From CBDHDJ01 sp965261645 (GTDB taxonomy: Bacteria; Pseudomonadota; Alphaproteobacteria; SHVV01), in NCBI GenBank assembly GCA_965261645.1, contig CBDHDJ010000004.1:744001-808000 (forward strand): a stretch of DNA of 64,000 bases, in the 5' to 3' direction. The translations under genes and the position numbers were made by a program. Shown here piece after piece: positions 1-13,278 of the stretch. Every line of letters begins with the position of its first letter. Position 1 is the stretch's first letter. The notes below the pieces were generated by a model. That model was not told the DNA's origin and made no database searches. It saw nothing but the letters and a program-made list of their open reading frames with translations.

Positions 1-702
1 CGCCCCGCTCTCGTCGCCCTTGCGCAAGGCCAGCAGGGTCCTGGCGTAGGCCCAGTCCGCGAAGACATCGTCATCGTAAGTGGCGAGCAGTTCCTCCAGG
101 GCGCCGTGATCGCCGGCGGCGAGCAGCCACGACGCCAGGCCGTGGCGCAGGCCCTGATTGTCATTCGGGTTGAGGCGTAGCATCTCCCGGTAATGATCGA
201 TCGCAGCCGTGCGCTCGCCCTCCTGCCACAGGCATTCGGCGAGACCGGCGCGGGCGCGCATGTAGGGGCGGGTCTCCAGGATGACCCAGAAGTGGCCGGC
301 ATCGCGCTCGAAGGCTTGCCGCCCAAGCGCCCATTCCCCGGCAGCGACGCCGGCCTGGTAATGGCGCCGCGCCTCGGCGAGGGTCTTCGCCTCCTCCTCG
401 GCCAGCAGAACATGGGCGTCGGCGCAGAGATCGGAGATCTCCAGCGCCCTTTTGGCCAGCCCGATACGCTTGCCCGGCGTCTCCGCCTCCCAGGCGTCAT
501 AGATGAGATCCCGGGCGCGCGCCAACGCCTCCTCTTCCCCGCCGGCGGGACCGTCCGGCGACATCCCACCAGCGAGCTTGGCCATCGTCCTCTCCATGGC
601 GCGCCGGTCGGGCACCGGCGGCAAGGGCGGCGCGGCGGCCTTTTGCCCGCGCCCCGCGGACGCATTCTTCTTGTTCTTATGGCGGTTCTTGCTGACCGGC
701 AC
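1..702 (-). CDS. TPR/ST7-like protein, C-terminus outside window
   Basis: The open frame runs from a GTG start (702) off the left edge, so only the first 234 residues are seen. GTG is chosen because it gives a basic start (MPVSKNRHKNKK) and has GAGGAT a few bases upstream. After a low-complexity Ala/Pro linker the protein is alpha-helical, with TPR-type segments (ALEISDLCADAHVLLAEEEA, then a stretch around RARAGLAECLWQEG and MLRLNPNDNQGLR). This pattern matches bacterial ST7-like tetratricopeptide proteins, some of which carry a C-terminal SEC-C zinc motif; that part would lie outside. Role unknown, probably a protein-protein scaffold. It diverges from the IS1380 transposase that starts at 837. 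Confidence 0.7.
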   Translation of the reverse strand, partial: MPVSKNRHKNKKNASAGRGQKAAAPPLPPVPDRRAMERTMAKLAGGMSPDGPAGGEEEALARARDLIYDAWEAETPGKRIGLAKRALEISDLCADAHVLLAEEEAKTLAEARRHYQAGVAAGEWALGRQAFERDAGHFWVILETRPYMRARAGLAECLWQEGERTAAIDHYREMLRLNPNDNQGLRHGLASWLLAAGDHGALEELLATYDDDVFADWAYARTLLALRKGDESGA

Positions 703-836
703 GGCATCCTCGGACAATCGACGGGCAACCCCAGCAGGATAACAGAAGACGCCGCGAGGCCGTCAACGGGGCTCGCGGCAGGACCGGCAAAGCCGCAATA
801 TACGGTGCCTGAGCAACGATCGGCGAGGAGGAACGG

Positions 837-2204
837 ATGCGCTTTTCGGATTTCGGCAAACGGGTGGTGTTCGCCGCCTTCGACGGCGGCGAGATCACCA
901 CCGACGCCGGCGTCCTGCTGTTGCGCGAGCGGGCGCACCGGATACGCCTGTTCGAACGCATGGCGGCCTGCTTCACCGACCGGCGCGACCCCGCCAGGGC
1001 GGTCCACACGCTCCCCGCTCTCCTGGCCCAGCGGGTCGCGGGCATCGCCCTGGGTTACGAAGACATCAACGATCACGACGCCTTGCGCCACGACCCGGCG
1101 TGCAAGCTCCTCGCCGGCTGTGACGGCGAACCGGTCCCGGCCGGCGGCAAGGCTCCGCCAGCACTGGCCGGCAAGTCGACGCTGAACCGCGTCGAGCACG
1201 CCTGGAATACCGGCGATCGCCGATACCATCAGATCTCCGCCAACCTCAAGAAGCTTTCCAACCTGTTCGTCACCCTGTTTCTCGACGCCCACCAGACACC
1301 GCCCGCGCGCATCACCCTCGATATCGACGCCACCGACGTGGAAACCCACGGGCGCCAGGAGAACGCCTTCTTCCACGGCTATTACGAACACCGCTGCTTC
1401 CTGCCGCTCTATGTCTTCTGCGGCCGCCATCTCCTGCTCGCCCAGCTCCGGCCGGCCAACATCGACGGCGCCAGGGGCGCGCGCAACCAGATCCGCCGCA
1501 TCGTCCGGATGATCCGCGAGCGCTGGCCCAACGTCGACATCCTGGTGCGCGCGGACAGCGGCTTCGCACGCGAGAACCTGATGCGCTGGTGCGAGGGCAA
1601 CGCCGTGGACTACGTCTTCGGCCTGGCGCGCAACGAGGTCCTGCTCAAGAAAACCCGCCGGACCCGCGGCAAGGCCGCCATGGCCATGATCGAAACCGGC
1701 CAGCCGGTCCGCGCCTACGGCGATTTCCACCACATGACCAAGTCCGGATCCTGGGCCCGGCCCCGGCGCGTCATCGCCAAGGTCGAGCACAGGCCCGGAC
1801 ACCAACAGCGCTGCCGCTTCCTCGTCACCTCCCTCGACCGCCATCAAGTCCCGCCCGGGGAACTCTACGAAGACATCTACTGCCCGCGCGGCGACATGGA
1901 AAACCGCATCAAGGACTGCCAGCTCGACCTGTTCGCCAACCGCATGAGCGCGCACACCTACAAGGCCAACCAATTGCGCCTGATCTTCGCCGCCTTCGCC
2001 TACGTCCTCATCGACGGTATCCGCCGCGTCGCCTTGAAAAACACCGCCCTGGCCAACGCCGCTCCCTCAACCATCCGTCTCAAGCTGCTCAAGATCGGCG
2101 CCAGGGTCGTCAACTCCGTACGGCGCATCAAACTCTCCCTACCCGACGCTTGTCCCAACAAAACCCTGTTCTTTACGGCACACGCCGCTCTGGCGCCCCC
2201 ATAA
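837..2204 (+). CDS. IS1380 family transposase
   Basis: A 455-residue DDE transposase, normal length for IS1380. The N-terminus (FDGGEITTDAGVLLLRE) is characteristic. Candidate catalytic acids are in LDIDATD (about 160), VRADSGFAREN (about 240) and PRGDMENRIKDCQ (about 350). GAGGAGGAA lies just before the ATG. The right end of the element is probably near 2720, where a 296-bp duplication stops. I could not find a matching left inverted repeat between the transposase and the divergent gene at 702, so the left end may be lost or diverged. Confidence 0.92.
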   Translation: MRFSDFGKRVVFAAFDGGEITTDAGVLLLRERAHRIRLFERMAACFTDRRDPARAVHTLPALLAQRVAGIALGYEDINDHDALRHDPACKLLAGCDGEPVPAGGKAPPALAGKSTLNRVEHAWNTGDRRYHQISANLKKLSNLFVTLFLDAHQTPPARITLDIDATDVETHGRQENAFFHGYYEHRCFLPLYVFCGRHLLLAQLRPANIDGARGARNQIRRIVRMIRERWPNVDILVRADSGFARENLMRWCEGNAVDYVFGLARNEVLLKKTRRTRGKAAMAMIETGQPVRAYGDFHHMTKSGSWARPRRVIAKVEHRPGHQQRCRFLVTSLDRHQVPPGELYEDIYCPRGDMENRIKDCQLDLFANRMSAHTYKANQLRLIFAAFAYVLIDGIRRVALKNTALANAAPSTIRLKLLKIGARVVNSVRRIKLSLPDACPNKTLFFTAHAALAPP

Positions 2205-2719
2205 TCCCAACTCATCGGCGGCAATCGAGATAAAGGCACGGCGCCTCCCGGAGGCGAAACTCTCCTCATGCCCGAAATCAACGAAAATCTATCATTCCCG
2301 GACCCAGCCACACCATCCCGCCCACTCTATCCCGCCAAAAAAACAACCCCGGCCCGCGGGCACTCAGATCAGCCCAACGGAGCGCAAATCCAACGCCTAA
2401 AAAACGCTCGTGAGATATCCGGGTCAAACTCTCCCTACCCGACGCTTGTCCCAACAAAACCCTGTTCTTTACGGCACACGCCGCTCTGGCGCCCCCATAA
2501 TCCCAACTCATCGGCGGCAATCGAGATAAAGGCACGGCGCCTCCCGGAGGCGAAACTCTCCTCATGCCCGAAATCAACGAAAATCTATCATTCCCGGACC
2601 CAGCCACACCATCCCGCCCACTCTATCCCGCCAAAAAAACAACCCCGGCCCGCGGGCACTCAGATCAGCCCAACGGAGCGCAAATCCAACGCCTAAAAAA
2701 CGCTCGTGAGATATCCGGG
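2128..2719. repeat. 296-bp tandem duplication of IS1380 3' end
   Basis: Bases 2128-2423 and 2424-2719 are the same sequence in direct tandem, by eye without differences. The unit covers the last ~25 codons of the transposase, its stop and the downstream end of the element. Each unit starts at TCAA, and the base pattern at the end (GGGTCAA) suggests a 4-bp microhomology at the junction. The second copy duplicates the right end but leaves the transposase reading frame intact. Confidence 0.9.
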
Positions 2720-2875
2720 TCAATCGGTAGAATCAACCGGAGCGCGCGGGTATATCCACGACCGTCCACGGCTTGGCCGAACAATTACCGCCGCAGTGAC
2801 GACAGACATGCGCTGTGATTGTATTCCGCGTGATTCCCAATAGATTCCCAGCATGCCACACTCGCATTGTTGGCA

Positions 2876-2918
2876 GAAAAATAAACCCCCAGAAACATCA
2901 CTGTTTCTGGGGGTTTAT
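2876..2918 (-). terminator. rrn operon terminator
   Basis: On the minus strand a 14-bp perfect stem (AAACCCCCAGAAAC with its complement) and a 6-base loop are followed by ATTTTT. It lies 3 bases after the CCA end of tRNA-fMet and ends the rRNA operon. Classic Rho-independent form. Confidence 0.93.
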
Positions 2919-2920
2919 CT

Positions 2921-2997
<77 letters not shown>

Positions 2998-3113
2998 TCA
3001 ATCGCAGCGCTCGGGCGGCATGGCGTGTCGTTGCTGAGGGCCTCGGCCCTCGAGCCGTTACCCCGGGAGAGCGTCCCATGGGTTGTTCACTGTGCATGGC
3101 GGAGCAAGATCAA
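2998..3113 (-). other. 23S to tRNA-fMet spacer without a 5S gene
   Basis: This 116-base spacer should hold a 5S rRNA gene of about 115 nt. None of the 5S landmarks (conserved central region around CCGAACTCGG, terminal stem with GGC...GCC, GAGAGTAGG) is present on either strand. It contains only the 3' arm of the 23S processing stem and unremarkable GC-rich sequence. The space between tRNA-fMet and the IS1380 end (2720-2920) also has no 5S. Confidence 0.8.
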
Positions 3114-5850
<2,737 letters not shown>

Positions 5851-5858
<8 letters not shown>

Positions 5859-5877
5859 TTGCGAACCGCCATGCACA
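5851..5877 (-). other. 23S processing stem, 5' arm (pairs with 3090-3115)
   Basis: GCTTGATCTTGCGAACCGCC at 5851-5870, continuing to the shared ATGCACAG, is nearly the reverse complement of CTGTGCATGGCGGAGCAAGA at 3090-3109 (continuing TCAAGC to 3115), on the two sides of the 23S gene. Such flanking stems are cut by RNase III during pre-rRNA maturation. The two arms differ only by a small internal bulge, so the stem looks functional although the 5S gene beyond it is missing. Confidence 0.85.
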
Positions 5878-6010
5878 GAGAGCACCCCACGTCGGGTTCC
5901 TCCATCATAACGCCTCTCGCAATGACACGCTGTCCGAAACCCTGCCACCGGATCACGTCCTAAGACGCTGCCCGGCCAGGAGGACCTCGGACAAATTTTT
6001 CGACCTATTT

Positions 6011-6027
6011 ACGATGACAAAGAGCAC
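6011..6027 (-). promoter_or_regulatory. boxA antitermination site, spacer
   Basis: The minus strand reads GTGCTCTTTGTCATCGT, close to the boxA consensus TGCTCTTTAACA, between tRNA-Ala and 23S. The same core occurs in the leader at 8171-8188. BoxA binds NusB/S10 and prevents Rho termination in rRNA operons. Confidence 0.8.
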
Positions 6028-6090
6028 GGCCGGAGCGCGTGCCCCAACCAATTGCGCGATGTCCAAAACCCGGAATTCCCCTGATGACGG

Positions 6091-6166
6091 TGGTGGAGGT
6101 GAACGGATTCGAACCGTCGACCTCCTGCTTGCAAAGCAGGCGCTCTCCCAACTGAGCTACACCCCC
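6091..6166 (-). tRNA. tRNA-Ala (TGC)
   Basis: 76 nt on the minus strand with encoded CCA. The 5' end is GGGGGTGTAGCTCAG; the anticodon is TGC (6131-6133) within CTTTGCAAAG; the T arm is GGTTCGAATCC. Standard position in the 16S-23S spacer. Confidence 0.97.
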
Positions 6167-6252
6167 AGATGTCGGTCAACAAATCTCGACACCAAGGGAT
6201 CCACCCCTGCCGAGTTCCTAATCGTCTTTGCGTGACATCTATCGACTGAATG

Positions 6253-6329
<77 letters not shown>

Positions 6330-6482
6330 GGCAAGGGATTGAGCGCCAAGCACCCGGCTCACGACCGGTGGCCGGCCGCGTCCCATCGGGGCCAGCCCAG
6401 CGGCTCTGGACATGAAAGAGATGCGAAGACGGCGGTGTGCCCGTTGGCTTTAGACGGCCAATGAGGCAAGCCCCGCTGGCGC

Positions 6483-7988
<1,506 letters not shown>

Positions 7989-8170
7989 GAGAGGTCGGCC
8001 CAGCAGCTTCCTGCCGGACCAATCGGGTTCCTGCACACATTAACGACACGTTTGCGACTCGCCGCTCCCCGTCCGGCCGAAACCGTCCAAGGAACGCGCG
8101 AGACTACCTGCGTGTGCACCTGTGTGCCGGTTTGGATTGGCACACCGCCGCCCACGCATCTCTTCCTCTT

Positions 8171-8188
8171 CACGATGACAAAGAGCCC
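8171..8188 (-). promoter_or_regulatory. boxA antitermination site, leader
   Basis: The minus strand reads GGGCTCTTTGTCATCGTG, sharing the core GCTCTTTGTCATCGT with the spacer boxA. It lies about 85 bases after the -10 box and 180 bases before 16S, as expected for an rrn leader. Confidence 0.8.
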
Positions 8189-8272
8189 TGCTCGCGCAAA
8201 CAGCGCCCGAACAGCCGCTCGGCCGGTTTTCCCAACGCCGGGAAATCATGCCGCGCGAAACGTCGTGGTTGA

Positions 8273-8301
8273 TTTATAGGGCTGCCTCCGCACGCTGTCA
8301 A
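8273..8301 (-). promoter_or_regulatory. rrn sigma-70 promoter
   Basis: The minus strand has TTGACA (8301-8296), exactly 17 bases, then TATAAA (8278-8273), a near-perfect vegetative promoter. Transcription would begin near 8266 and run through the leader boxA into 16S. An IS1595 element ends about 85 bp upstream of the -35 box. Confidence 0.88.
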
Positions 8302-8386
8302 ACCCTTTGTCAGCGGCGGCCCTCAGTGCCTACGAGCCGCGTGCAAGGTGTAGGCAACTAGGACCATATAGGCCGATTCGCGGACT

Positions 8387-9420
8387 AAGGCTTATCCCTG
8401 AGCGTCCGGGACCACGAAATGTGGTGACGTGGGGCGAGGGTCGTGGTGGAACATAATGTGAACATCATGACCCTCGGGATGCCCAGAAATGACCGACTTC
8501 CCCCGTTCCCTGTTGGAGTTCCAACAGCGTTTTCCAGACGAAGAAGCCTGCGCCGCCTACCTGGCCATCTTGCGCTGGCCGGCAGGCTTCGTCTGTCCGG
8601 CCTGCGGCAGCAGCCGGGGGTGGGCGCTCGCGACCAAGGCATACACCCATGAATGCGCCGACTGTCGCAAGCAGACCTCGGTGACGGCCGGTACGGTGAT
8701 GCACGGCTCCAAGCTGGCGCTGATCGCGTGGTTCTGGGCCGCCTATCTGATGGCCACGCACTCCAACGGGATCTCGGCGCTGCAACTCCAGAAGCAGCTC
8801 GGCCTGGGTTCCTACAAGACCGCATGGTTGCTCGCCACCAAGCTGCGCCGGGCCATGGTCGCACCAGAGCGCATGCCGCTGGCGGGCCTGGTCGAAGTGG
8901 ACGAAAGCCTGATCGCCTGCCGCTCCAAGGATGAACCGCCGAGCGGCGGCGGTCGGCGCAGCCACCAAGGCAAGTTGTTGGTCGCCGGCGCTGTCGAGGT
9001 CGGCGAGGGTGGGCCCGGCCGGATCCGCCTGGCGCGGATCGAGGACTTCTCCGCCGACAGCCTGCACGCCTTCCTGGGCGCCAACCTCGCCCCCGGCGCC
9101 ACGGCCAGGACCGACGGCTGGGCCGGCTACCCCGGCGCGTCCGGCATCACACACGACCCGCACGTCGTCGGAAACATGGCCGCCCATATGGTCCTGCCCT
9201 GGGTTCATCGCGTCTTCGCCAACCTCAAGACCTGGGCGCTGGGCGTCTACCACGGCCTCCGACGCCAACACCTGCAATCCTACCTCGACGAGTTCGTCTT
9301 CCGCTTCAACCGGCGCCAAACCCGCCACGCAGCCTTCCGCTCCATCCTCGGCATCGGCGTCGCAATCAAGCCGCCTACCTACAAGATGTTGATCGCACCG
9401 GAGCTACCGGGATAAGCCTT
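8387..9420 (+). mobile_element. IS1595 family element
   Basis: A 1,034-bp element bounded by inverted repeats: AAGGCTTATCCC at the left (8387) and its complement GGGATAAGCCTT at the right (ending 9420), with weaker similarity further in. One transposase fills it. No clear 8-bp target duplication was seen. It sits just upstream of the rrn promoter. Confidence 0.85.
8489..9415 (+). CDS. IS1595 family transposase (ISXO2-like)
   Basis: 308 residues, complete. An N-terminal zinc ribbon is visible (CPACG at about 35 and CADC at about 56), then an HTH-like segment (GISALQLQKQLGLGSYKTAW), then the DDE domain with VDES, RTDGWAGY and the late motif HRVFANLKTWALGVYHG. The stop codon lies within 6 bases of the right inverted repeat. 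Likely active. Confidence 0.93.
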   Translation: MTDFPRSLLEFQQRFPDEEACAAYLAILRWPAGFVCPACGSSRGWALATKAYTHECADCRKQTSVTAGTVMHGSKLALIAWFWAAYLMATHSNGISALQLQKQLGLGSYKTAWLLATKLRRAMVAPERMPLAGLVEVDESLIACRSKDEPPSGGGRRSHQGKLLVAGAVEVGEGGPGRIRLARIEDFSADSLHAFLGANLAPGATARTDGWAGYPGASGITHDPHVVGNMAAHMVLPWVHRVFANLKTWALGVYHGLRRQHLQSYLDEFVFRFNRRQTRHAAFRSILGIGVAIKPPTYKMLIAPELPG

Positions 9421-9484
9421 TGCGGCCTATTCCAGGGCTTGTCTTGCGACGCGGAACGCCATCGCTGGGACCGATCGCGAGCCG

Positions 9485-9766
9485 TCACGAGCCGGTGTCC
9501 GGCGTACCGCCGATTTGCCGTTCGCCGCTCGGTCCACGACTCGTGCCGAGCGACGCTAAAATGCGGGTGGTTTCGTTGGCCTTTTCGATGCACTCCGTCA
9601 ACCACTGCATGATCTGTATGTTGTTGTGAAGCACGGTTCGCCCCTCGATGCGCGTATCTTCGGAAATCAGCGTGCAACGTATGAGGATATCGTTCTGGAT
9701 TTCCTGAAGGATTTCCTCGAGCTTCCAACCCTTTGGGTTTTCGGGACTCAAGAGAAATTTGGTCAT
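9485..9766 (-). CDS. small conserved protein of unknown function
   Basis: 93 residues, opening MTKFLLSPENPKGWKLEEIL and followed by a helical region with ILIRCTLISEDTR and NNIQIMQWLTECIEKAN. An AGGAAAGG ribosome site lies 8 bases upstream of the ATG. I have an impression of similar short proteins in alphaproteobacteria, with the same LSPE.P.G.KLE.IL start, but cannot name a family. No membrane segment or cysteine motif. The last ~15 residues (GPSGERQIGGTPDTGS) look disordered. It lies alone between an IS1595 and an IS66-like element. Confidence 0.65.
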   Translation of the reverse strand: MTKFLLSPENPKGWKLEEILQEIQNDILIRCTLISEDTRIEGRTVLHNNIQIMQWLTECIEKANETTRILASLGTSRGPSGERQIGGTPDTGS

Positions 9767-10117
9767 TAATCACGCCTTTCCTGTATTGGGCGCACTGTTC
9801 TGGGGCGGTGAAATCGCGCTCTCCCACATCGCCGGCAAGCATCCCGCGCCATGCGGCGATAAAATAGCGCGCTGCGTATGCGCGGGAAAGCATTCAAAGG
9901 GCCGTGACGAATCCTGGGTTTGGCCGTGCGCGGCACCTAGCGGATTGATCGATACGAATAGATCCCAACACCAAACAAGCTATCATATTGCAATGTCGGG
10001 GACATACGTCAACAAGGGCTGCCTGGAAAGGGATCGAAGCGTCGGAATCTATCCACTAGATAGAAAGAAGACAATGCATTACCCCGTAAGTTGGATCACG
10101 GTGGTGCCAATTCGTTC
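9767..10117. other. 350 bp without a recognisable gene
   Basis: Plus-strand open frames here do not look like protein. No tRNA, terminator or IS end was recognised. It presumably contains the promoters of the small minus-strand gene and of the patatin remnant that follows. Confidence 0.5.
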
Positions 10118-10186
10118 ATGACAAGACCGCTTATCGGCCTGGCATTAGGAAGCGGTGCCGCCCCTGGCTGGGCGCACATCGGGTAA
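10118..10186 (+). pseudogene. patatin-like phospholipase, N-terminal stub
   Basis: From ATG 10118 the frame reads MTRPLIGLALGSGAAPGWAH then IG and stop. This is the start of bacterial patatin/RssA-like lipases, whose oxyanion-hole motif is GSGAARGWAHIG. The stop (TAA) is formed by GTAA, the first bases of the IS66-like element at 10183. So the gene was cut by that insertion, and no continuation is found at the other end of the element (20591). Confidence 0.75.
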
Positions 10187-10295
10187 ATGTTCCGTCAGCC
10201 CGTGACGGGGGCGTCACGGGCATCATGATTCACGTCGTGATGAATGCCGACAAGGGGGCTGGTAACACGGAACGCCACGCGCTATCGTCGAGCGC
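10187..10295. repeat. inverted repeats near the IS66-like left end
   Basis: CCCGTGAC and GTCACGGG flank a GGGGGC loop at about 10199-10221, and ATTCACGTCGTGATGAAT lies at about 10227-10244. These are candidate transposase or regulator sites upstream of the transposase start at 10296. No consensus promoter is clear. Confidence 0.45.
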
Positions 10296-11466
10296 ATGGC
10301 GGTTCGCGACGAGGATTTTGGATCAGGCCTGACGCTGGTTGAGGGCGACGACGGGATTTGGTCGTCTCCCGAGGCAGCACCGGCGTGCGCGCCGCGAGAC
10401 TGGCGTTCGGAATGCGAGCGGGAGCATGCCCGCGCGGAGCGGGAACGGGCGCGTGCGGACGCGGCCGAAGCACGCTGTGAAGAGCTGCGCTGGGCAGAGG
10501 TGGAGTCCCGTGCCCGGGCGGGTTCCCTGAAGTGGCAGCTCGACAGGAGCCGGAGCAAGCTGAAGGCGGCGGTCGAGGAGACGCAGGAAGTCCGCCGCAC
10601 GGCGAAGGACGCGCTTTCCTTGCAGGCGGAAGTGACGCGCCTGGAGAAGCTCCTTTCCGAAGCCAGCATCGAGCCGGCCAAGCACAGGCCGACCTCACCG
10701 GCAGACAAGGCGAGGCGCCGGCTGCGCGCGACCCTGGAGCAAGCGGAGAACCAGAAGGCCACGATCGAGTCGCTACGCGCGGAACGAGGTGAGCTGCGTA
10801 AGGAGGTAACCCGGCTGAACAGGGAGCTCGCCCGTCTGGGGAAGCGGCTGGCTCGTGAGGAGCAGGCGTCGGAGAGGCACAAGGAGACCATACGCCGGCA
10901 GTACGACGAGGACATTCAACACCGCGCGGCGCTGAGACGGTTGCGCGATCAGTCGGACAGGGTTCGGTCGCTGACGGAGGAGGTCTTCTGGCTGCGCATT
11001 GCTCTGGACGGAGCCAAGGCCGGGAGGGAGGCCTTGAAGGCTCGACTGGTCAAGCTCCGGGCGGTCGGGGCGACGCTGTCGAAGCTGCCGTCCGACGAGG
11101 CCGCTCACCTGCGTGTGGCTCTCAGGAAATCGCGGCGCCAGAAGACGACGATCAACGTGCTGAGCAAGGAGAATGCCCGGCTGCGCAGGGCGGTGAAGGG
11201 ATCCAGGACCCGCCGCGAAGCGTCGGACGCCCTGCTCGCCAAGCTTCGCGCGACCGGGAAGTCCTTGTCGAAGTCTTTACGCGGCGCCGACGCCGAGTTG
11301 CGCAGGGCGTTGCGGAGATCGCGGCGCCAGAAGGCCACGATCAGATCGTTGTCCAGGGAGAACGCCCGGCTGCGCAAGCGTGCGAAGGCATCCCGGAACC
11401 GGATCGAGACGCTGGAAGTGCAGCTTGCGAGGCTTCGCGCGACCGGGGCAGTGCTGTCGAGGGCGC
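10296..11466 (+). pseudogene. IS66-like transposase, N-terminal coiled-coil part
   Basis: 390 residues up to the IS21 boundary; the raw frame runs on to 11570 in IS21 sequence. Nearly all of it is charged heptad-like helix (LRRALRRSRRQKATIRSLS, ENARLRKRAKASRNRIETL). A module of about 57 residues ending in L.KLRATG..LSK is repeated about three times toward the C-end. The last part (LRATGAVLSRAL) is what precedes the (Y/F)GR.SEQ motif in IS66 transposases. That motif and the following ~170 residues are missing. Assignment rests on this and on the C-terminal half at 18933. Confidence 0.7.
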
Positions 11467-11668
11467 TGTGTCAACGGCGGAGCAAAATTAGTCCACCCGG
11501 GCGGAGTAAAACTAGTCCACTTAACGTTATGCGGTACGCGGTGTTGGGGAGTTGTCCCGGTAGTCCATAGGAGGGACCCGCGCTGCTTCGTGTAGCGCTT
11601 GCGTTACGCGGAGCGAAGCAGCGTGGGAGGTTCCTGTGGACCCACCGGGTCAACCATTGCACCGGCGG

Positions 11669-12439
11669 TTAAGCAGGTATTTTGGGGAATTTCCGCCGTT
11701 TTTGGCTTTGGTTGAGACGATAGCTCTCGCCGTTCATTTCCAGGATATGGACATGGTGGGTGAGGCGGTCCAGCAAAGCCCCGGTCAGGCGTTCCGAGCC
11801 GAATATCTCCGTCCACTCATCGAACGGCAAGTTGGAGGTCACCAGGATCGAGCCCCGCTCGTAGCGCTGGCTGAAGACTTCGAACAGCAGCTCGGCGCCG
11901 GTCTTCGAGAGCGGCACGAAGCCGAGTTCGTCGATGATCAGAAGGTGATACTTTGCCAGTTGCTTCTGCAGGCGCAACAGGCGTTTTTCATCCCTGGCCT
12001 CCATCAGTTCATGAACCAGGGCAGCGGCCGTGAGGAAGCCGACGGAGAGCCCCTTTTGGCAGGCCGCCAGACCGAGACCGAGGGCGATATGGGTCTTGCC
12101 GGTTCCGCTGTTGCCGAGCGCGATGATATTCTCACGACGCTCGACGTATTCGCATCGCGCCAACTCCAGAACCAGCATCTTGTTGAGCGATGCGATGGCC
12201 TTGAAGTCGAAGCTGTCGAGGCTTTTGACGGCGGGGAACCTGGCCTGTCTGATCCGCCGCTCGACCATGCGGCGCTCACGGTCGATCAGTTCCAACTCGG
12301 TCAGACGGACAAGATACCGCACATGGTCGGCGCCCTCGGTGGCGCATTGGCGGGCCAGCTTGTCGTATTCGCGCAGGAACGTCGGCAGTTTCAGGGTCTT
12401 GAGGTGATGGGCCAGCAACACTTGCGGCGTATCGGTCAT
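11669..12439 (-). CDS. istB: IS21 ATP-binding helper protein IstB
   Basis: 256 residues. The start at 12439 (MTDTPQVLLAHHLKTLKLP) is preferred over an upstream ATG because GGAGG lies 7 bases before it and it overlaps the istA stop by 4 bases, the usual coupling. Walker A GNSGTGKTHIA, Walker B LLIIDELGF and sensor VTSNLPF are all present, so it is an intact AAA+ regulator of the IstA transposase. The partner istA is broken. Confidence 0.93.
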   Translation of the reverse strand: MTDTPQVLLAHHLKTLKLPTFLREYDKLARQCATEGADHVRYLVRLTELELIDRERRMVERRIRQARFPAVKSLDSFDFKAIASLNKMLVLELARCEYVERRENIIALGNSGTGKTHIALGLGLAACQKGLSVGFLTAAALVHELMEARDEKRLLRLQKQLAKYHLLIIDELGFVPLSKTGAELLFEVFSQRYERGSILVTSNLPFDEWTEIFGSERLTGALLDRLTHHVHILEMNGESYRLNQSQKRRKFPKIPA

Positions 12440-13278
12440 GACGCGCCTCCACCCAACAAGCTCATATAACTGGCGGCGGCCGTGGTCGCCACGTTGGCCC
12501 GAGGCAGGTAGGGATAGATATCCAGGTCGAGTTTGGGCGGGCGTCGCTCGATACGGCACAGCACAAGGTGTTTGACGGCGTCGTAGCCGATCGCACCCAG
12601 GCGCAGGGCGTCCTTCACCGCGCCGTGAAGCACCTCGAGATCGAAGGTCTCCAGAAGCCGAAGGACCTGGACGTATTCCCGCTTGCCGGCCTTGCCCATG
12701 CGCGCCTCCAGGAGACGGCGCAGGGTTGGGAAGGCATCAGGCAGTTCCCATCCGGCTAGCGGCGCGGCCTGATCCAGGGCGCCGATCTTGTGCTCCAGCA
12801 AAGGCAGGTAGTGGATCGGATCGAAGACCATATCTTCCCGGTCGTAGGAACGGGGGTGTCGGGCAATGATCCCGGCGCCGCAACCGATAACCACCTCGTG
12901 GACATAGCCACGGATCCAGACTTCCTGATGGCCGTAGGCGACGGGCACGGAATAGTCATTCGTCCGGTAGCGCACCAGGGACAGCGAGTTGACCCGCGTG
13001 CCCTGCTTGTCGCACGCGTCGAACGGTGCCGGCAGTGGCCTCTTCAACGCTTCGCGGTCACGCACAAACCGTTCGCCGATGCTCTCGCGGTGGCCGCGCA
13101 GGACGTTGCCTTGCCGGTTGCGGCATTGCTCTTCCAGGTGGCCATTGAAGGCGTCCCAGCTCGCGAACCGGGGAAGCGGCGTCATGAAGTTCCGCCGGGC
13201 ATAGCCGACCACCCCCTCCACATTGCCTTTGTCGTTACCCTTGCCGGGACGGCCGTAGCGGTCCTCGAAGAGGTAATA
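12436..13278 (-). pseudogene. istA: IS21 transposase IstA, C-terminal part
   Basis: The frame reads YLFEDRYGRPGKGNDKG from the IS630 boundary and continues to ...YMSLLGGGAS at 12436. It joins the N-terminal part at 14436-15114 across the IS630 insertion (LQSHY / YLFEDRYG). It contains the end of the DDE domain and the beta-barrel Mu-type C-terminal domain (SLVRYRTNDYSVPVAYG). Confidence 0.88.

Noticed and set aside
703..836. Left inverted repeat of the IS1380 element
   Set aside because: No sequence matching the right terminus (complement TTGACCCGGATATCTCACGA) was found here, so no left end is claimed.
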